From Acanthosoma haemorrhoidale (Eukaryota > Arthropoda > Insecta > Hemiptera > Acanthosomatidae), in NCBI GenBank assembly GCA_930367205.1, contig OV884009.1:78637189-78701188 (forward strand): 64,000 nucleotides of DNA, in the 5' to 3' direction. Both the position numbers and the translations under genes were made by a program. The notes below the pieces were generated by a model. That model had not been told where the DNA came from. It did not search any database and saw only the letters and a program-made list of their open reading frames with translations. Positions 11,266-23,355 of this stretch are shown here, in pieces (within the stretch, counting starts at the first letter, position 1; each line of letters opens with the position of its first letter).

Positions 11266-14060
11266 GAAATATTAAATGTATCTTTCGAAATACCTTAAAA
11301 TATTTTAACTGTAACAATGAAAAAAAATTAAACATGTCTATCCTGTTCTGCAAATTTAAAAAAAAGTGAGGTGCCTCATGTTTAATGCCTAAATTTAGGA
11401 AGCCTAAATTCAGTTTAGTGATGTTCCAAAAAAATAAAATCTGGGCAGCCATTTGGGTAATTTCATTTGTTTTATACGACAGTTATTGACATTTAGTTAT
11501 ATTGTTGATTAGACCATTTTCAGTGACCAAGTAAGTTTGACAAATAAAATGAAAACACAGCGATTTTATTGTTTTTAACAATAAATTGATAGGTTTAAGA
11601 AACGCTAAGGCTCTTAGGTATCTCTCGATATTTTTTTATACTCCAAAAGGTAAAATATAATTCATGATTACTAATACAAATTTATGGCTCCTATAAATAA
11701 AAAAATCTTTAAAATAATGAAATAAATTTTCAATGGCAACGCTGTTTGGCTCAACTAGTTTATTATAATTATGGTCAAAGATATCGTATTGACTAATCAA
11801 AATAATCTAATTTATATTTGAGAAAATATTCCCACTGGCCCGGACAATTCCTAAATTATATTTTGCAGAGGCGTTGATCCTATTTTGAGTCCTGAACCTT
11901 ATATGGTGTACTCGCATGCATGGTTTTTTTTTTACAAAACCACAATATTATATTCGTCCGTATGTATATGCAAGTCTTTGCGCATCCCCTCTTTGATCTT
12001 GATACCTGATACTTGCCATGAAAGTCAAGTATCAGTGTTCACACACCACGATATTTCACGGGGTATTCATTATAATTTAAATATCCCAATGAGGCTAAAA
12101 ATAAAAGCCATTAATTAAATAATTAGTTTATTAATAAAAATAAATATTTCCAATCATATTTATATACAATTAAAGATCTTGGTTCTCTAATTAATAATAA
12201 ACGTTATAAATTATTAGTTTGATTGTGCATATACTTATCAAAAAATACAATTTTCTTCATAATGATTATAACTAAATTTGAGTTAAATATATTAGTATTA
12301 ACAGTACATTAAAAAGTCATCTAAGGGGAAATTTTTAAAACAAAAACCTTATAACATTTATATTACTCAATCCCTTATCTCCGTTCCACATTTAAATTAC
12401 TACAAATCCTCCCATATTTAATTGAGTTCTTATTAATAAATTTATAAGGAGCTTTGCACATTGATTGTATGATAAAATCTCGCTTTCCTTGTCTAGGGAA
12501 TCGGCTTTAGCCAAATCCTCTCCTAAGCTTTATGCCTCTGAACATTAGCCCAATATCTCCTGGAAGACTAAGTTCATCGAATAAGTCTGCATAGGATTTA
12601 ATCTTATCAACGGCAATAGTCTTAAACCTTTAGAAATGAGAATGTTAATAAAATAGTTTATATAGTAAGACCATTAAGGACTCATCTTGCATTATTATGT
12701 TGAATAAGAATGGATATAGAACATAACCAAAGGAATTCATACTTTCCTAGGGACATGGAGCGACCCGTTTATGGTCCAACTAAGGCTCCGGCTGCCCAGT
12801 CGCTGTACCTATTTTGTAAAAAGGATTTGCTCGGTTTTATTAAACCAAACCAGAATTGAGAATTAAAATAATTTTCGTAGAAACAAGGGACAGCCGATAC
12901 TCAGGAAACCCCAGGTGGCGATTGACAACCAAGACCACCCCGAGCCTCTCTTCTTTGTCTCCCGGAGCATGGTCTCTTGAAGGGTAGGGTAATGGAGATG
13001 ACAACCTACACTACTGTTAGGGAAAGAATTGGGCTGGGGAGGGGATTGACTAGAGTACTGGCCACGCCCTCTTAGCACCAGTTGAAATGAGTGGGCTTGT
13101 TCTTCCGTCAGTTTCGTAATTGTTAATGATGGTCTTATTACAGTTTATCCTACGCCATTTGAAAGTTTTATAGGATTACAGAAGTATAAAAAAGGCAGGC
13201 CTGATTAAATAATATATATTTACAAATATTTTTCATACCAAATCTTATACAAAATCTTAACAATTATTATTTACATTTAAATTTTTACAAAATTCAATTA
13301 TCAAAGTATTTTACTGTAGAATATTTAGTTTCAAAAAAAATAAAAGTATTTAATTTAAATAGTGTCTGATTCTTATGATGTTTATCTAACAGAGTATTTT
13401 AAATGATGTTTAGTTACAGAGCGATCATTTTAAAAATATTTCTGGATGAAAAAAAAAGTGGAATTATAAAATTATTACCTAAAAACAAAGTTGTTTTTAA
13501 AAATTGTCCTTAAAAACAAAGCACTTTTTCAAAAGGGAATAATACATATAAACACTCGCGTCAGTGGTCCTATTGCATATGGCTACATACCGGAATTACC
13601 ATCCCCACCACTCGGCCCCTAAGTACTTTCCCTTATGCCCTCTCCATAACTCTTCCATCCTCCTAGGGTGGCATAGAAGTGTCTGGAGACCCAACCCCTC
13701 TCTCTTTCTTCGGCCGTGAGGCTGAAGTCAAACCAGCTTTCTCTCAGACCCCTGCTCATACATCCCTTAATAAACCAAGCCTAGAGTGAGTGCTGAGTCT
13801 AGACTTGAAGTCACCTTGTCTTAACAACCACACCGCAGGCAAGTAGATTTATCTCCAGAAATCTTTTGTCTTCAGTTAACATTGAAGTTGTGGTAATCTA
13901 AGATTCGTGAATTAATGTACAGTGCAGTGCAATAATTATGTGTATTTACATTTAACTATTATTTTGTAGACATTATTTTTTCTATTAATAAAACAATTCA
14001 CTATACACAGATGTATGGCTTAGTGTATATTAGTTAACCAGGAACCCTTCATGTATATAA
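11266..14060. other. No recognisable gene; two GC-richer patches
   Basis: Mostly AT-rich. A patch at 12750-13080 and another at 13590-13860 are noticeably richer in G and C. The second contains TTAATAAACCAAGCC followed by a mixed-composition tail, reminiscent of an LTR or a retroelement 3' end, but I found no partner copy in the window. The 71-codon minus frame at 12863-13078 has no recognisable domain. Confidence 0.4.
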
Positions 14061-14062
14061 TA

Positions 14063-14961
14063 TTAGGGGGACCGGAAAGTAACGTTTTTTTTACATTGAA
14101 TTCAAACAGATAAATTTTTAACAAGTTTTTGTTTTAGATCAATGATGTAATCACCCTCATTATCAGCAACCTTTTGCTATCTAGTATGCAAATTTTCAAT
14201 GCCTGATCGACCAAAATCAAATGGTTTTTGAGCAAAATATCTGGAGATGGCATTTTGGACATCATCCAAATTTTGAAATTTTTTTCCACTTAGAAAATGT
14301 AGCGATCGGAATAAATGGAAATCCGATATCGGGTAAGTATGGAGGTTGAGGCAACACCTCCCACCCCAATTCATTAATTTTTTCCAGGGTTCTTGCGGAA
14401 AAAATTGGCGCAGTGTAGTCTTGCATTATCGTGTTGCAGAATAATGCCTTTTTTATTGACAATCGCTGGCAAATTTTCAATTAAAGATTGATTTACTCGA
14501 TTTAATTGTTCACTGTAAAGATCTGCATTCACATGTCTCCCGGTATCAGCAATGAACGACCCCGCGAATACTCCAACACACAAAAGCGCCTTTTTTGAGT
14601 GTAAACCTGGCTTAGCTGTACTTTGTGCCAATTCATGTGGAGAGATTTTTGAATTATCATAGAGGACCCATTTTTCATCTCCAGCCTTACCCACCATACT
14701 CGCCCGATATTGCGCCATCGGATTCCCATTAATTCCGATCGCTAAAAATTTGAAAATTCGGATGATGTCCAAAATGCTATCTCCAGATATCTTGCACCAA
14801 AACCAATTGACTTTTATCGATTCGGCATTGAATATATGCACACTAGATGGCAAAAGGTTAACGAGGGTGATTACATCATTGATCAAAAACAAAAACTTGT
14901 TAAAAATTTATCTGTTTGAATTTAATGTAAAAAAAACGACATTACTTTCAGGTCCCCTTAT
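14063..14961 (-). mobile_element. Chimeric mariner element with two inverted 3' ends
   Basis: The ends are inverted repeats (TTAGGGGGACC at the left; ATAAGGGGACC reading inward from the right), flanked by TA at 14061-14062 and 14962-14963, the standard mariner target duplication. Instead of short terminal repeats the two arms are alike for about 220 bp: 14063-14285 and the reverse complement of about 14742-14961. Both arms carry the transposase C-terminal coding sequence and the 3' untranslated end. The native 5' end, including the DNA-binding N-terminus, is absent. The arms differ by substitutions and by a 6-bp gap (GCAGATAATG-like codons present on the left, missing on the right). They therefore came from two already diverged copies rather than from one duplication in place. 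Total length is 899 bp; typical mariners are about 1.3 kb. Confidence 0.85.
14102..14741 (-). pseudogene. Mariner transposase, N-terminally truncated and frameshifted
   Basis: This encodes the catalytic half of a mariner (DD34D) transposase, the enzyme that cuts and pastes the element at TA sites. Visible on the minus strand in order: GDEKWVLYDN (first catalytic Asp, about 14682), AKPGLHSKKALLCV, LYSEQLNRVNQSLIE, and HDNARLH (second Asp, about 14433). The frame then shifts. WEVLPQPPYLPD follows in a second frame and ISDFHLF (third Asp) in a third, ending with the family C-terminus up to the stop at 14102. At least two frameshifts break the catalytic domain, and the helix-turn-helix N-terminus is gone. 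The 172-codon open frame that continues to 14892 is chimeric: its first 50 or so codons read the inverted right arm in antisense. Confidence 0.85.
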
Positions 14962-15109
14962 TATATTGTTAACTATGTTAAATTTGATTTAGCGTAAACT
15001 TGCAATCTCAAGTAAATGGGGATTCGTCCAGAGTTACTTCAGACCTCACCAAAGCAAGATTCTTTTCTCTCGGTACATGTTAGACTTAAGTATTTATTTT
15101 AGAGTGGTT

Positions 15110-15250
15110 TTCAGACATATGGAGTGTCTAATCCCCCTTTTAATACTCAATTTCAAGCTGTCTGTCCGTACGTTCTACGACACTGGTCGTAAAGTGATTC
15201 AATTGATCTGGGATTTAAAATATATATTCCCCATTACCCCAAAACCGGAT
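15110..15250 (+). repeat. Dispersed repeat D1 (plus copy)
   Basis: Landmarks in order: CTGTCTGTCCGTACG, GTTCTACGACACTGGTCGTAA, GTGATTCAATTGATCTGGGATTT. It lacks a good GAGGCTCTACT start. Confidence 0.5.
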
Positions 15251-17758
15251 AATTAGAGTTTGTATTACACACGACAGCGGAAGTATAAAAAAAAAAAACA
15301 CTGGATGCTAAAATTTCTCAAGTTGCAGGTCGAAAACTAAACACGATTTAAACTTCTGATTTTTCGTAATTTTTATGGTAAATTAGTTCAATTAGGTAAA
15401 CAATTAGAATTTAAAAGTTTTCCCAACAAATAAAGTTTTGAGATCTAAAAATAAAAATACTGTATTTTAGTTTAGGCAGTCAATTGAGCGAAGGACCTTC
15501 ATGAATTTGTTTATCCCCTTAGGTCAAATCACAGAGGGGGGCAGACAAGCGTGTGGGTGGAAGCATCTCAGAATTACAGGTTTCAGGTTTTTAAAATCGT
15601 CATTGCAAGCAAACCACGTACTGGGATGCCCTTGATTTCCCTAGCCTCTATTCCCAAATGAGAAATTGACGAGATAACAACAATAGAAGTACAATGAATC
15701 TGTATTCAGGAAGGAGATTACATTTCCTCAAAGTTATTCTCGTTAACTTATACTTTTGCGAGACTGAGTAAAAGTTACGTCACGTGATGTCCAAAGCTTT
15801 AAATCATTAGACGATGAGAGGTCGCAAACTCCTATATCAGCTTTTTCATCGTAATTACGAGCCTGGCTCTGGAGGGGATAGATAACAGCTCCTGGAGCAC
15901 TGGAATAAAAGCAATTAAGTTCAACGTCTAAAAGTCCTTACTTTCACACATTTGCTGGTTATTTGTGGGTTGTGGAACTGCTCCAATGAGCTCTATGACC
16001 CAACGAATAACAAATATTATAAAAATCCTGAAGAGAGAAGTTCTACTTTCAAAATTTGGTTCGAAGTAACCGTCTTTAGTCTACCTAAATATATTCATGT
16101 ACGTTCTATGATAGCTGCCGAGATTTTCCAATCTTTGGCTCAGTCACAATTTAAGATTTTAAAATTTTATTTTATTTGTAAGGTTAAGCATACAAAATAT
16201 GAAGAAACCAAAGATATGCCATCGATTTTAATTTGTTAAAGTTTTCTACTTTTTTGGATTTTTTTTGTACAATCTGATTAAATGACGACCCATTTAAAAA
16301 ACTTGATTGGAATCGCTAAAATATTCCTCGATAATGTTTTTTTTTTTACTTATACGTCGCCTGCGTATATTTAGAAAAAGCACAATTCAGTTTACAGTTA
16401 ATGACAAAAAAATTAACAAGTAATTTTTTTTTTTTATAAACGAAAAACTGACTATTATTTACGTAGATTAGGTTTTTTTCCAGTTCGACCGAGTGCTATC
16501 AATAGTATGAGTAATTATAATTAATGTTACTTTTATTCACTGCCCTCATTCATACTTAAATGACATCAGATCGTCCATAGTTACAAGCATAAATTACACC
16601 TCTACCTACTTGTAATGAAGTCAGCATAAGTCGTACTGGATGCTTAAAAAAATACATTTCTGTAGTTGGATTGTTATTTGGTTTCGATAACATAAAAAAG
16701 AAAAGACATAATTTTGAGAAAATCCCAAAGTGTCTTGACCTATCTGGCTGATTTGTATTAGCTTGTTTCCCAATGTCTACTATTTAAATTGGATTGATTC
16801 GATTTATTCAGGGGTAAAACTCTCAGGTCACTAACGCTGTTTTTTTTTGTTTTTTTATTTGGAAGCTCATTTGAAAAGCCCACCCTTTGGGGAAAGCCCC
16901 AAAAAGTACATGACGGGAACAGAAACTAGGCTGCTAGGAACCGGCCGGACCTCAGGAGGCACCCCAGACCCACATATCAGGTGGTGGTTATAGATAGTAT
17001 ATTATTTGACAGGAAGTATGATGGAGAAATGTAGATTAAAAAAAACAACATGTAAACCGCGTTAGATACATCAGTAAAGTCTACCAATATTTAAATATTC
17101 ATACATATACATTTTTATAATTATAGCTACTCATTTTTCCTAGCCGGGATGAGTCCAGCCAAGCATGCTTACCACCACATTAAGGTCCGATTTTTTATAT
17201 TTATTTCATTTTAAAACCTAACCCCATTTTATATCCAGGAGCAATTTTACCCCACAAGTATGTTGGTGCTATCGGAAATCTGAATTCATATTTGCAAAGA
17301 TAAATCCACGAAGAATTTTTTCGTTCGTTGGCATATCTCAGATTGGGGGGGCTGTAATGTCAGAATAAACGAAATATGACAAGTGACAGATAGAATGGAA
17401 TATTTGAGAAGACAAAAGTCTTATATTTCCACTGCATATTTTTTATATTCCAACCAAGATGAGGTCGGCGTTTTAGATGAAAAAACCTAGATGCAAATGG
17501 TATTTAGTAGCTTTCATGTAATTCTCTACTCAGTGGAACTTCAAAAAACTTTTAATAACCGGGCATCTCTTATTACACGATAATTAAAATTTCCCGGTCT
17601 TCTTGTAGAACGTTTTTATCCAATACCTCTTGAAAGGAAATAACTAGGGATACGAGCAAACGACAGAACCCAAAATAACTTTATTAAATAGAAAAAAGAA
17701 CTTTGCATTTAATAATGAATACTGAAACACTAAGGTTTATTACTCATGAGTAGAGCTC
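15251..17758. other. No confident gene
   Basis: AT-rich with several T runs. A 95-codon plus frame at 15952-16239 has mixed composition but no recognisable domain, and its 3' half overlaps a diverged D1-like stretch (GTACGTTCTATGATAGCTG at about 16098). A GC-richer patch at 16870-16990 has no partner that I could align with confidence. Confidence 0.45.
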
Positions 17759-18005
17759 AATGGCCAGTTTCTCCAATCATGTCCTGAGCGTCTGTGGCTC
17801 TCGCGCTCTTGTTCAGCCTCCACTGGTTCGTATCCAGTGGCTGACAGACGCTTGGGGACTTCCCAAAACTCCATTTCTTCTTTTGCGAGGGAATTGACAA
17901 CCATGTGGATTTGGGAGGACTCTGGACCGTTAGTAAATACTGTATGAATGAGTGAGTGAATGAAAATTGTAAATATGGTATGTATTTTATCACAATAAAG
18001 AAGTT
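17759..18005 (+). mobile_element. Jockey LINE 3'-end fragment (main family)
   Basis: The plus strand matches the 3' untranslated region of the main jockey family. It runs from AATGGCCAGTTTCTCCAATC through GTATGAATGAGTGAGTGAATG to an AATAAA signal (CACAATAAAGAAG, about 17992-18004). Compared with other copies, about 55 bp just before the polyadenylation signal are missing. No poly(A) tail remains. This is one of only a few plus-strand copies of this 3' end. Confidence 0.8.
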
Positions 18006-19954
18006 TCTTTCAGAAGAGCTTATTATACTTGACTGCCGAAAGTATACAACACAGAGAATAAAACTCGGGCGTTTGCTCCCTCTCTTTAAATGGCTCCCAG
18101 CATCGTTTACTAGACCAAAAAACAGCATTATTTCCCATTCATGGAGTTCAAAACTCCATTAATATAAATACAAAGTAAATACATACTATAATCAAGACGT
18201 TCTATTTAATACAACACTCAAATACAATAAGACATTTTTTTTTATTACCAAGTAATTATTAAAGCTTAATTTCACTTCATGTGAAGATTGTGAAGCTTCG
18301 AGTCAGTCCACAATGTGAAATGTCGATAGTGTTATAATCTGCCTATAATTATAATTTAATTGTTATAACACCGTTTAGTTATGCATAGTTTAGTTCGGTC
18401 CAGAAAAGCACTGAACAATGTTAAGAAGTTCTGTGGTGCTCCTGATCCCATTTGAAGAGCCATTGGGTACACTGAGAAGATTACAAGGGACATCCATCTA
18501 CTCTTGTCTTCTCCGTAGCTTCTGAAAGGGCTGGACCAAATCTAGGCTTTTCTGCCAGGAGCACCCGCCTATTCATGATGACATATTGTTGGGAAACTCT
18601 CATCATAGCCACATTATACCCAAAGGAGACGGGGGGGGGCGGCTTTAGTGAGTGGAACTTGTTCACTCAAGCATTTTATCAATATTTATAGAATGTACAG
18701 GTTTTCTGCTCATCGTGTTAAAAAATGTCTACATAAAAGTATATCAAAAAAGAATTTAATCACCGTCAACCGGAATTTTTAATATAATCCCGTTGGCAGA
18801 ATATGATTCTTTAACCCTTCATCAGAAAAAATCACAAGTGGAAACGTGGGGGTCTCTTCTAGCCCTATAACATTTCTGATCTAAATAAAGTTAAAATGGC
18901 CCAAACTTCGACTGTTTTCAATAAATAAACTTTATTCAACAGAGAAAAAAATGTTCAAGTTTTCTAAATTCAGCAAATCTGCAGTGAAAATCTGAAACTT
19001 TCTCTTGTGGTGAAATTGCACTTTAATGTTGGATATTCATAAATACTGCACTCCCCGAAGTAGAATCAAAAACTCCATTTGATACTTTTCCTTCTTTGAA
19101 ACAAAGGAAAGATAACCAGTCCCGAAAATGTCCTGAAATCGCGAAAAAACATACGGAAATCACAATAAATGTTTTCCTACTATTCTCATCCTTTCCTGAA
19201 TGAACTTCGGAATCATCCCTTTTTTGGCGAGGAGATACACTTACAATTTTAACAAGTTTGTTCACAAGGTGAAAGCACATTATGGCATTTGTAGCAGACA
19301 TTGTTTTGTTTTTTTTGTCTCGGTTCCTTGGGCAGTGTATCTCTCCTTGGATTTGTTGAAATGCTGGCAGCTCTCATTCTTATACTCTTCTCTATACTAT
19401 TCTCATTGTTGATCTAAATGCTAGACCTCCTAGCTGATGTCCTAATTTAAACATCCAGATGTCTTCTTAGCAGCAAGTATAATAAAATTTCGAATATTAT
19501 TCTAATTGCGAACACAAAAAAAAACACCGTGCAAATGAAGTATGATGTATCAAAAAATTTGGTTCATGTTACGATATCGAATTTATTATTCCTTTTAATG
19601 ACTTTTTGTAGTAATGACCCAACACATCGTACATATTATTATAAGAAAGTCAAAATTTTATTAACATGTTATTGGTTAATATTTTACTCCCTGTTATTTT
19701 TCATAACGCAGCTTCACATGACATCAATTAAAACTTTTATGAAGAAGAACACCCCTCTATAATAAACAAGAGTTACCAGAACTCTTTCAATGATAGTTTT
19801 AATAACATAGTTCCTATGTGCACACGTGTAACATATTACTACTAATCATAACGTCTCAAGTTTTAAATCCTACTCAATTTGATGAAAATATGGTCAGTTT
19901 TTAAACTAATTACTAAATGACACATGGATACGGTTATAATTTTTATGTTTTCTA
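18006..19954. other. No confident gene
   Basis: A 92-codon minus frame at 19023-19301 and a 61-codon minus frame at 18481-18666 have protein-like composition, but I recognise no family, start context or splice structure. They could be chance frames or fragments of unrecognised exons. Confidence 0.4.
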
Positions 19955-20080
19955 TATTTCAAACGGGACTTTCAATTAAAATTTTATGTCACTCAAACAG
20001 ACAGATAGACATGCAAACGAAATTCGTCCAACCATAGTGAAAGTAGAGCCTCTCCCCCAAAGCGATGTGATAAATGTCTT
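19955..20080 (-). repeat. Dispersed repeat D1 (minus copy)
   Basis: Read in reverse it carries the GAGAGGCTCTACTTTCACT start, the GCATGTCTATCTGTCTG tract and the downstream AAATTTTAATTG-like tail, matching D1. Confidence 0.55.
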
Positions 20081-20178
20081 CTTTTACACATTTCAATATG
20101 TTGTGTAGTAATATATTTTTTTTTTATATCTATAGATCAAATATTTACTCTTTTTTCGTTATTCCTTATGAAACAAAA

Positions 20179-20201
20179 ATATATATATATATATATATAT
20201 T
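20179..20201. repeat. (AT)n microsatellite
   Basis: Pure alternating AT of about 22 bp, followed 22 bp downstream by a run of eight G at about 20222-20230. Confidence 0.95.
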
Positions 20202-20904
20202 TGCAGTGCTAAGGTAGAGTGTGGGGGGGGCAGTGTTATTAGAGAGGGGTGCAGTAATGAATGGAGAAAGGGTCTTGCTGGCTAGCCTCTGTTCTGGTCG
20301 ATTCAATACATGTAGGCCTTAATAAGTATGGGACCGCTGGCTTCCTTGTGTCTTAGACCGCACTTAACGCTCACCTGACTCCATTGCAATTTTAATAATA
20401 CATAGTGCTTTTAATATAGGCTTTTTGAATCTGATACTAGTATAGCTATTATAACTATTAGTTATTGCCGAGCCCGAATACGAAGTATTGTAAAATACAT
20501 TTCTAGTACTTAAATATAATACTGCTTCTACTCCTCATCATAATGACTATTATGATTCTCACACGATAGGTCAATCATGTGCAGAAAATGGTAATGTAGA
20601 GTGAGTAGTTTTTAGCCAAGGAATCGTACGAAAAAAATTATCATTTCTAGCAGCTTTCAACAAAATAAAACAATAATATGCAATAGTTCCTATTTCGAAT
20701 CCAAACATGATCTTTGAAAGACTATTTTTGTAAAAGGGGGCGAGCATTGACCCCTTGAGTTCGAAGACCCAACGGTTCGATTTCGATTTCTCACTAATTG
20801 TTTAAATATTTAAACCTCTCTCATTGTAACGATACCTCGTTTATTACTAGACGTGAACAATTGAGGAAATTACCAAACAATAAAGATTCTTCTTTTGCCA
20901 ATTA

Positions 20905-21040
20905 CCAAGGGATAGGCTGTACTTTTAAACATATACGGGGCTATCGTATTTATTATTTATGTCTCTTTGTATGTTCTGCGATAGTGATTGTAAAAATGAT
21001 TAGATATTTTTTTTTAAATACAATAACAAAAATTGGGCCT
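20905..21040 (+). repeat. Dispersed repeat D1 (plus copy)
   Basis: GGGATAGGCTGTACTTTTAA, then TATGTCTCTTTGTATG, GTTCTGCGATAGTGATTGTA and AAATGATTAGATA follow the D1 order. Confidence 0.55.
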
Positions 21041-21204
21041 GTTGAGCTAATTTTAAGACAGTTCAAGTACAAGTACATAAGCTATTTAAGATTAAAGTTC
21101 TGCCCCCCTCCACTCACCTTGTTGAGGACACGATAAAGAACGTAATGAAAAAAATAAATATTCAATAATATAAAGTATACAATCATTATTTGGAAAAATT
21201 AATA

Positions 21205-21540
21205 ATTTTACCAAATAGGGCAAAGGGTAATTGCAATAAATGATTGGCAAATATACAATTGCGTTCATTTTTTCGTTCGTACTGTATTTACATTACAAAC
21301 AAATACAATGTATGTAGGAAGCGAAGGAATCCCCAAAATCACCCGTCATCAGTGGAGAATGGATCAGGGAGATTCCCCACTTTCTACTGCCATCGCACTA
21401 CTGCTAGACGGTAGAGAGCGCGAGAACCACAGATGCTCCGGACATGATGGAAGAATTCAGGCCAGTGATATTGCCTCTTCAATCTTCGATGAAAGTTGTT
21501 GGTTAGTGTGGCAAGAGAGATAGCGATCTTGCAGTGGGTT
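21205..21540 (-). mobile_element. Jockey LINE 3'-UTR fragment (variant subfamily)
   Basis: Antisense 3' untranslated region. AATAGGGCAAAGGGTAATTG, then TACTGTATTTACA, and further on GAGAGCGCGAGAACCACAGATGC and GGACATGATGGAAGAA match the main family (compare 40.46-40.50 kb) with many substitutions. It pairs best with the scrap at 6.36 kb. The 71-codon plus frame inside it is incidental. Confidence 0.7.
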
Positions 21541-21616
21541 ATGATGTGTGGATAATTTAGTCCTCAAAAATCATCCTAAAACATTAAAAAACAGATCCTA
21601 AAACATCATTGTCAGG

Positions 21617-22400
21617 TCGTCACGAGGGGGGTGCCTAGTTACCCTAGCCCTAGTGACGAATTGAGGGTTGATTAGGCTATGGCCTGGACAATTGCTTCAT
21701 GACGGGTTTTACTACTGTGCTATCTGACTCCATATTTGATAGGTATGTGCCCCGACAATGCACTATGTTCAGGAGAAGAAGTATAGTGTAGGTATTGTAG
21801 GTATGTGGTGTTTATACTATTATTATTCACACTCGCTATCTGAGGGTCGACGAAAACCGTCTGCCACGGCATCCGTTGTCCGGGAGAGAGAGGTCTCTCC
21901 AAAGGAGGTGCTAGTTTTAGCGAGACGAAGGCAGAGAATCCAACTAGGAGAGTGTGCTGTCTGACGAGGCCGGACTAAAACATAGCGAGGTTAGGAAGAG
22001 AGATCCAGAGGTTTTCATAAATGAGAAGGCCAAATCTTGGAACATCAGTGCAGCTGCAGGTCCACCAGTCTGAGAGCCGTTGTTATAATGAATTACAGAC
22101 CAAAACGTTGCCCTATTTATAGCCCCTAGTAACCAATGATCTGGGGTGTTATTCTGACCAACCACACCGCAGCTGCGCGCAGGGTTGCGGTGACGCTTGC
22201 TTGATCCCTTCAAGAGCCTCTGACTAGTTTTTTGCAGCTGCGTCTTTTATTGTTTACAATATTTACACTGGTATGACTTATAGTTTGGTAATGTTATTTA
22301 CATTTGTTTAAATTAATTTACAACATATTATAACCAATTTACAATATATATACAGTAGAGTACAGGGTGATTTATCTTGTGTAGCTAGCGGTCGCTACAA
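21617..22400 (-). mobile_element. LTR-like repeat, copy 2 (candidate solo LTR)
   Basis: Matches 7918-8736 throughout, in the same orientation. Read on the minus strand it begins TGTAGCGACCGCTAGC and carries a good TATA box, CTATAAATAGG (about 22120-22130). It ends CTAGGCA, lacking the last bases of copy 1. It lies exactly against jockey LINE sequence at 22401. Copies 1 and 2 could in principle be the two LTRs of one element, but the 12.9 kb between them holds no gag or pol and has an unrelated mariner in it, so two independent solo copies are likelier. Confidence 0.5.
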
Positions 22401-23355
22401 TCATCCTGTTTCAAACCTACTCCGTCATGACGATTTGCTTCAGATAGATAAAAGGTTTGAAAAATTCACTCTGTATCTTTCACGTACTCTCAGACCTCTC
22501 AACTTAGTCATCAAAACCATGACCATTGAATATTTTCTCACCTCACCTATCCCTTTCTCGTCAACCTAATCATTCTCGGGTCCAATACGTTCTGAAAAAC
22601 GTACCTAACCGAAAATATCTAGGATATGAGCTCCTTACTTTTTAAAGCCTCCGACAATTTCCTTAATCTTCCTAAACTATATTTATTATTTAATTATCAG
22701 AACGACGCAACGTTCTCTCCATTGGAAACATTCCATTATTGTCATATTCACTAAACACGTTAAACTATCCAATGACAGCTCATCTTACCATCCAATTATC
22801 CTACCCCTAGCCACTCAAACATCTTTGAAAAACTTCTATTAAAACGTATACTTCTTTTTGCTGGATTACTGGCATTTTCCTAGTCCCCATTTTGGTTTCC
22901 ATCTACGACATTCCACTGCTCAACAATCCTTTACATATCCTCAGTACTTGAAACCATACAGTATTGCACTGATGCCTTTCTGGACATAGCACATCCTTTT
23001 GACAGGGTTTGGCATGCAGATTTGCATTACAAGCTAAAAAGATATTTTCCAGAGGTATTCCTAATACTACAGTCCTATCTTTCAAACCCTTTCTTCCAAG
23101 TCCGCTGTGGTTTAGAATATTCTAACTACTATCCAAATAAAGCAGGAGTTCCAAAGGGCAGTGTCCTGGGCCCCATCGTCTATAACCTATACACTCCCTC
23201 TACTCCCAATATCTTTTTGGCAACATTTGAAGATGGCACTGAAGTCCTGTGATCCCACCCAGACCCCGATACAGCATTTCATAACCTTCAAAAACACCTT
23301 GATGGGATCGATTATTGGTGCATCAAATGGTGGCAAACAAAAGCACAAACCAGTG
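22401..23355 (+). pseudogene. Jockey LINE reverse transcriptase, degenerate (main family)
   Basis: This plus-strand copy lines up with 60650-61560. It starts just upstream of the RT domain and runs through the SLLP/FEKLL region (about 22800-22840), the FGF-LRHSTAQQ block (about 22888-22925) and motif A around DRVWHADL (about 22985-23035). It also has the fingers/palm segment AGVPKGSVLGP (about 23142-23172). The catalytic box normally read YADDTAV has become FEDGTEV (about 23227-23247), so the enzyme is dead even without the frameshifts. The 5' end coincides with the LTR-like block at 22400. Jockey RTs copy their own RNA onto nicked target DNA. Confidence 0.85.

Noticed and set aside
13590..13870. 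LTR or gene 3' end with TTAATAAACC
   Set aside because: No partner copy, no TG...CA ends that I can fix, and no adjoining coding sequence.
15952..16239. 95-codon plus-strand open frame as a gene
   Set aside because: No recognisable domain, and it overlaps a diverged D1-like repeat.
8737..21616. Internal region of a single LTR retrotransposon between the two LTR-like copies
   Set aside because: The interval holds a mariner and LINE pieces but no gag, protease, RT or integrase, and no primer-binding site next to either copy.
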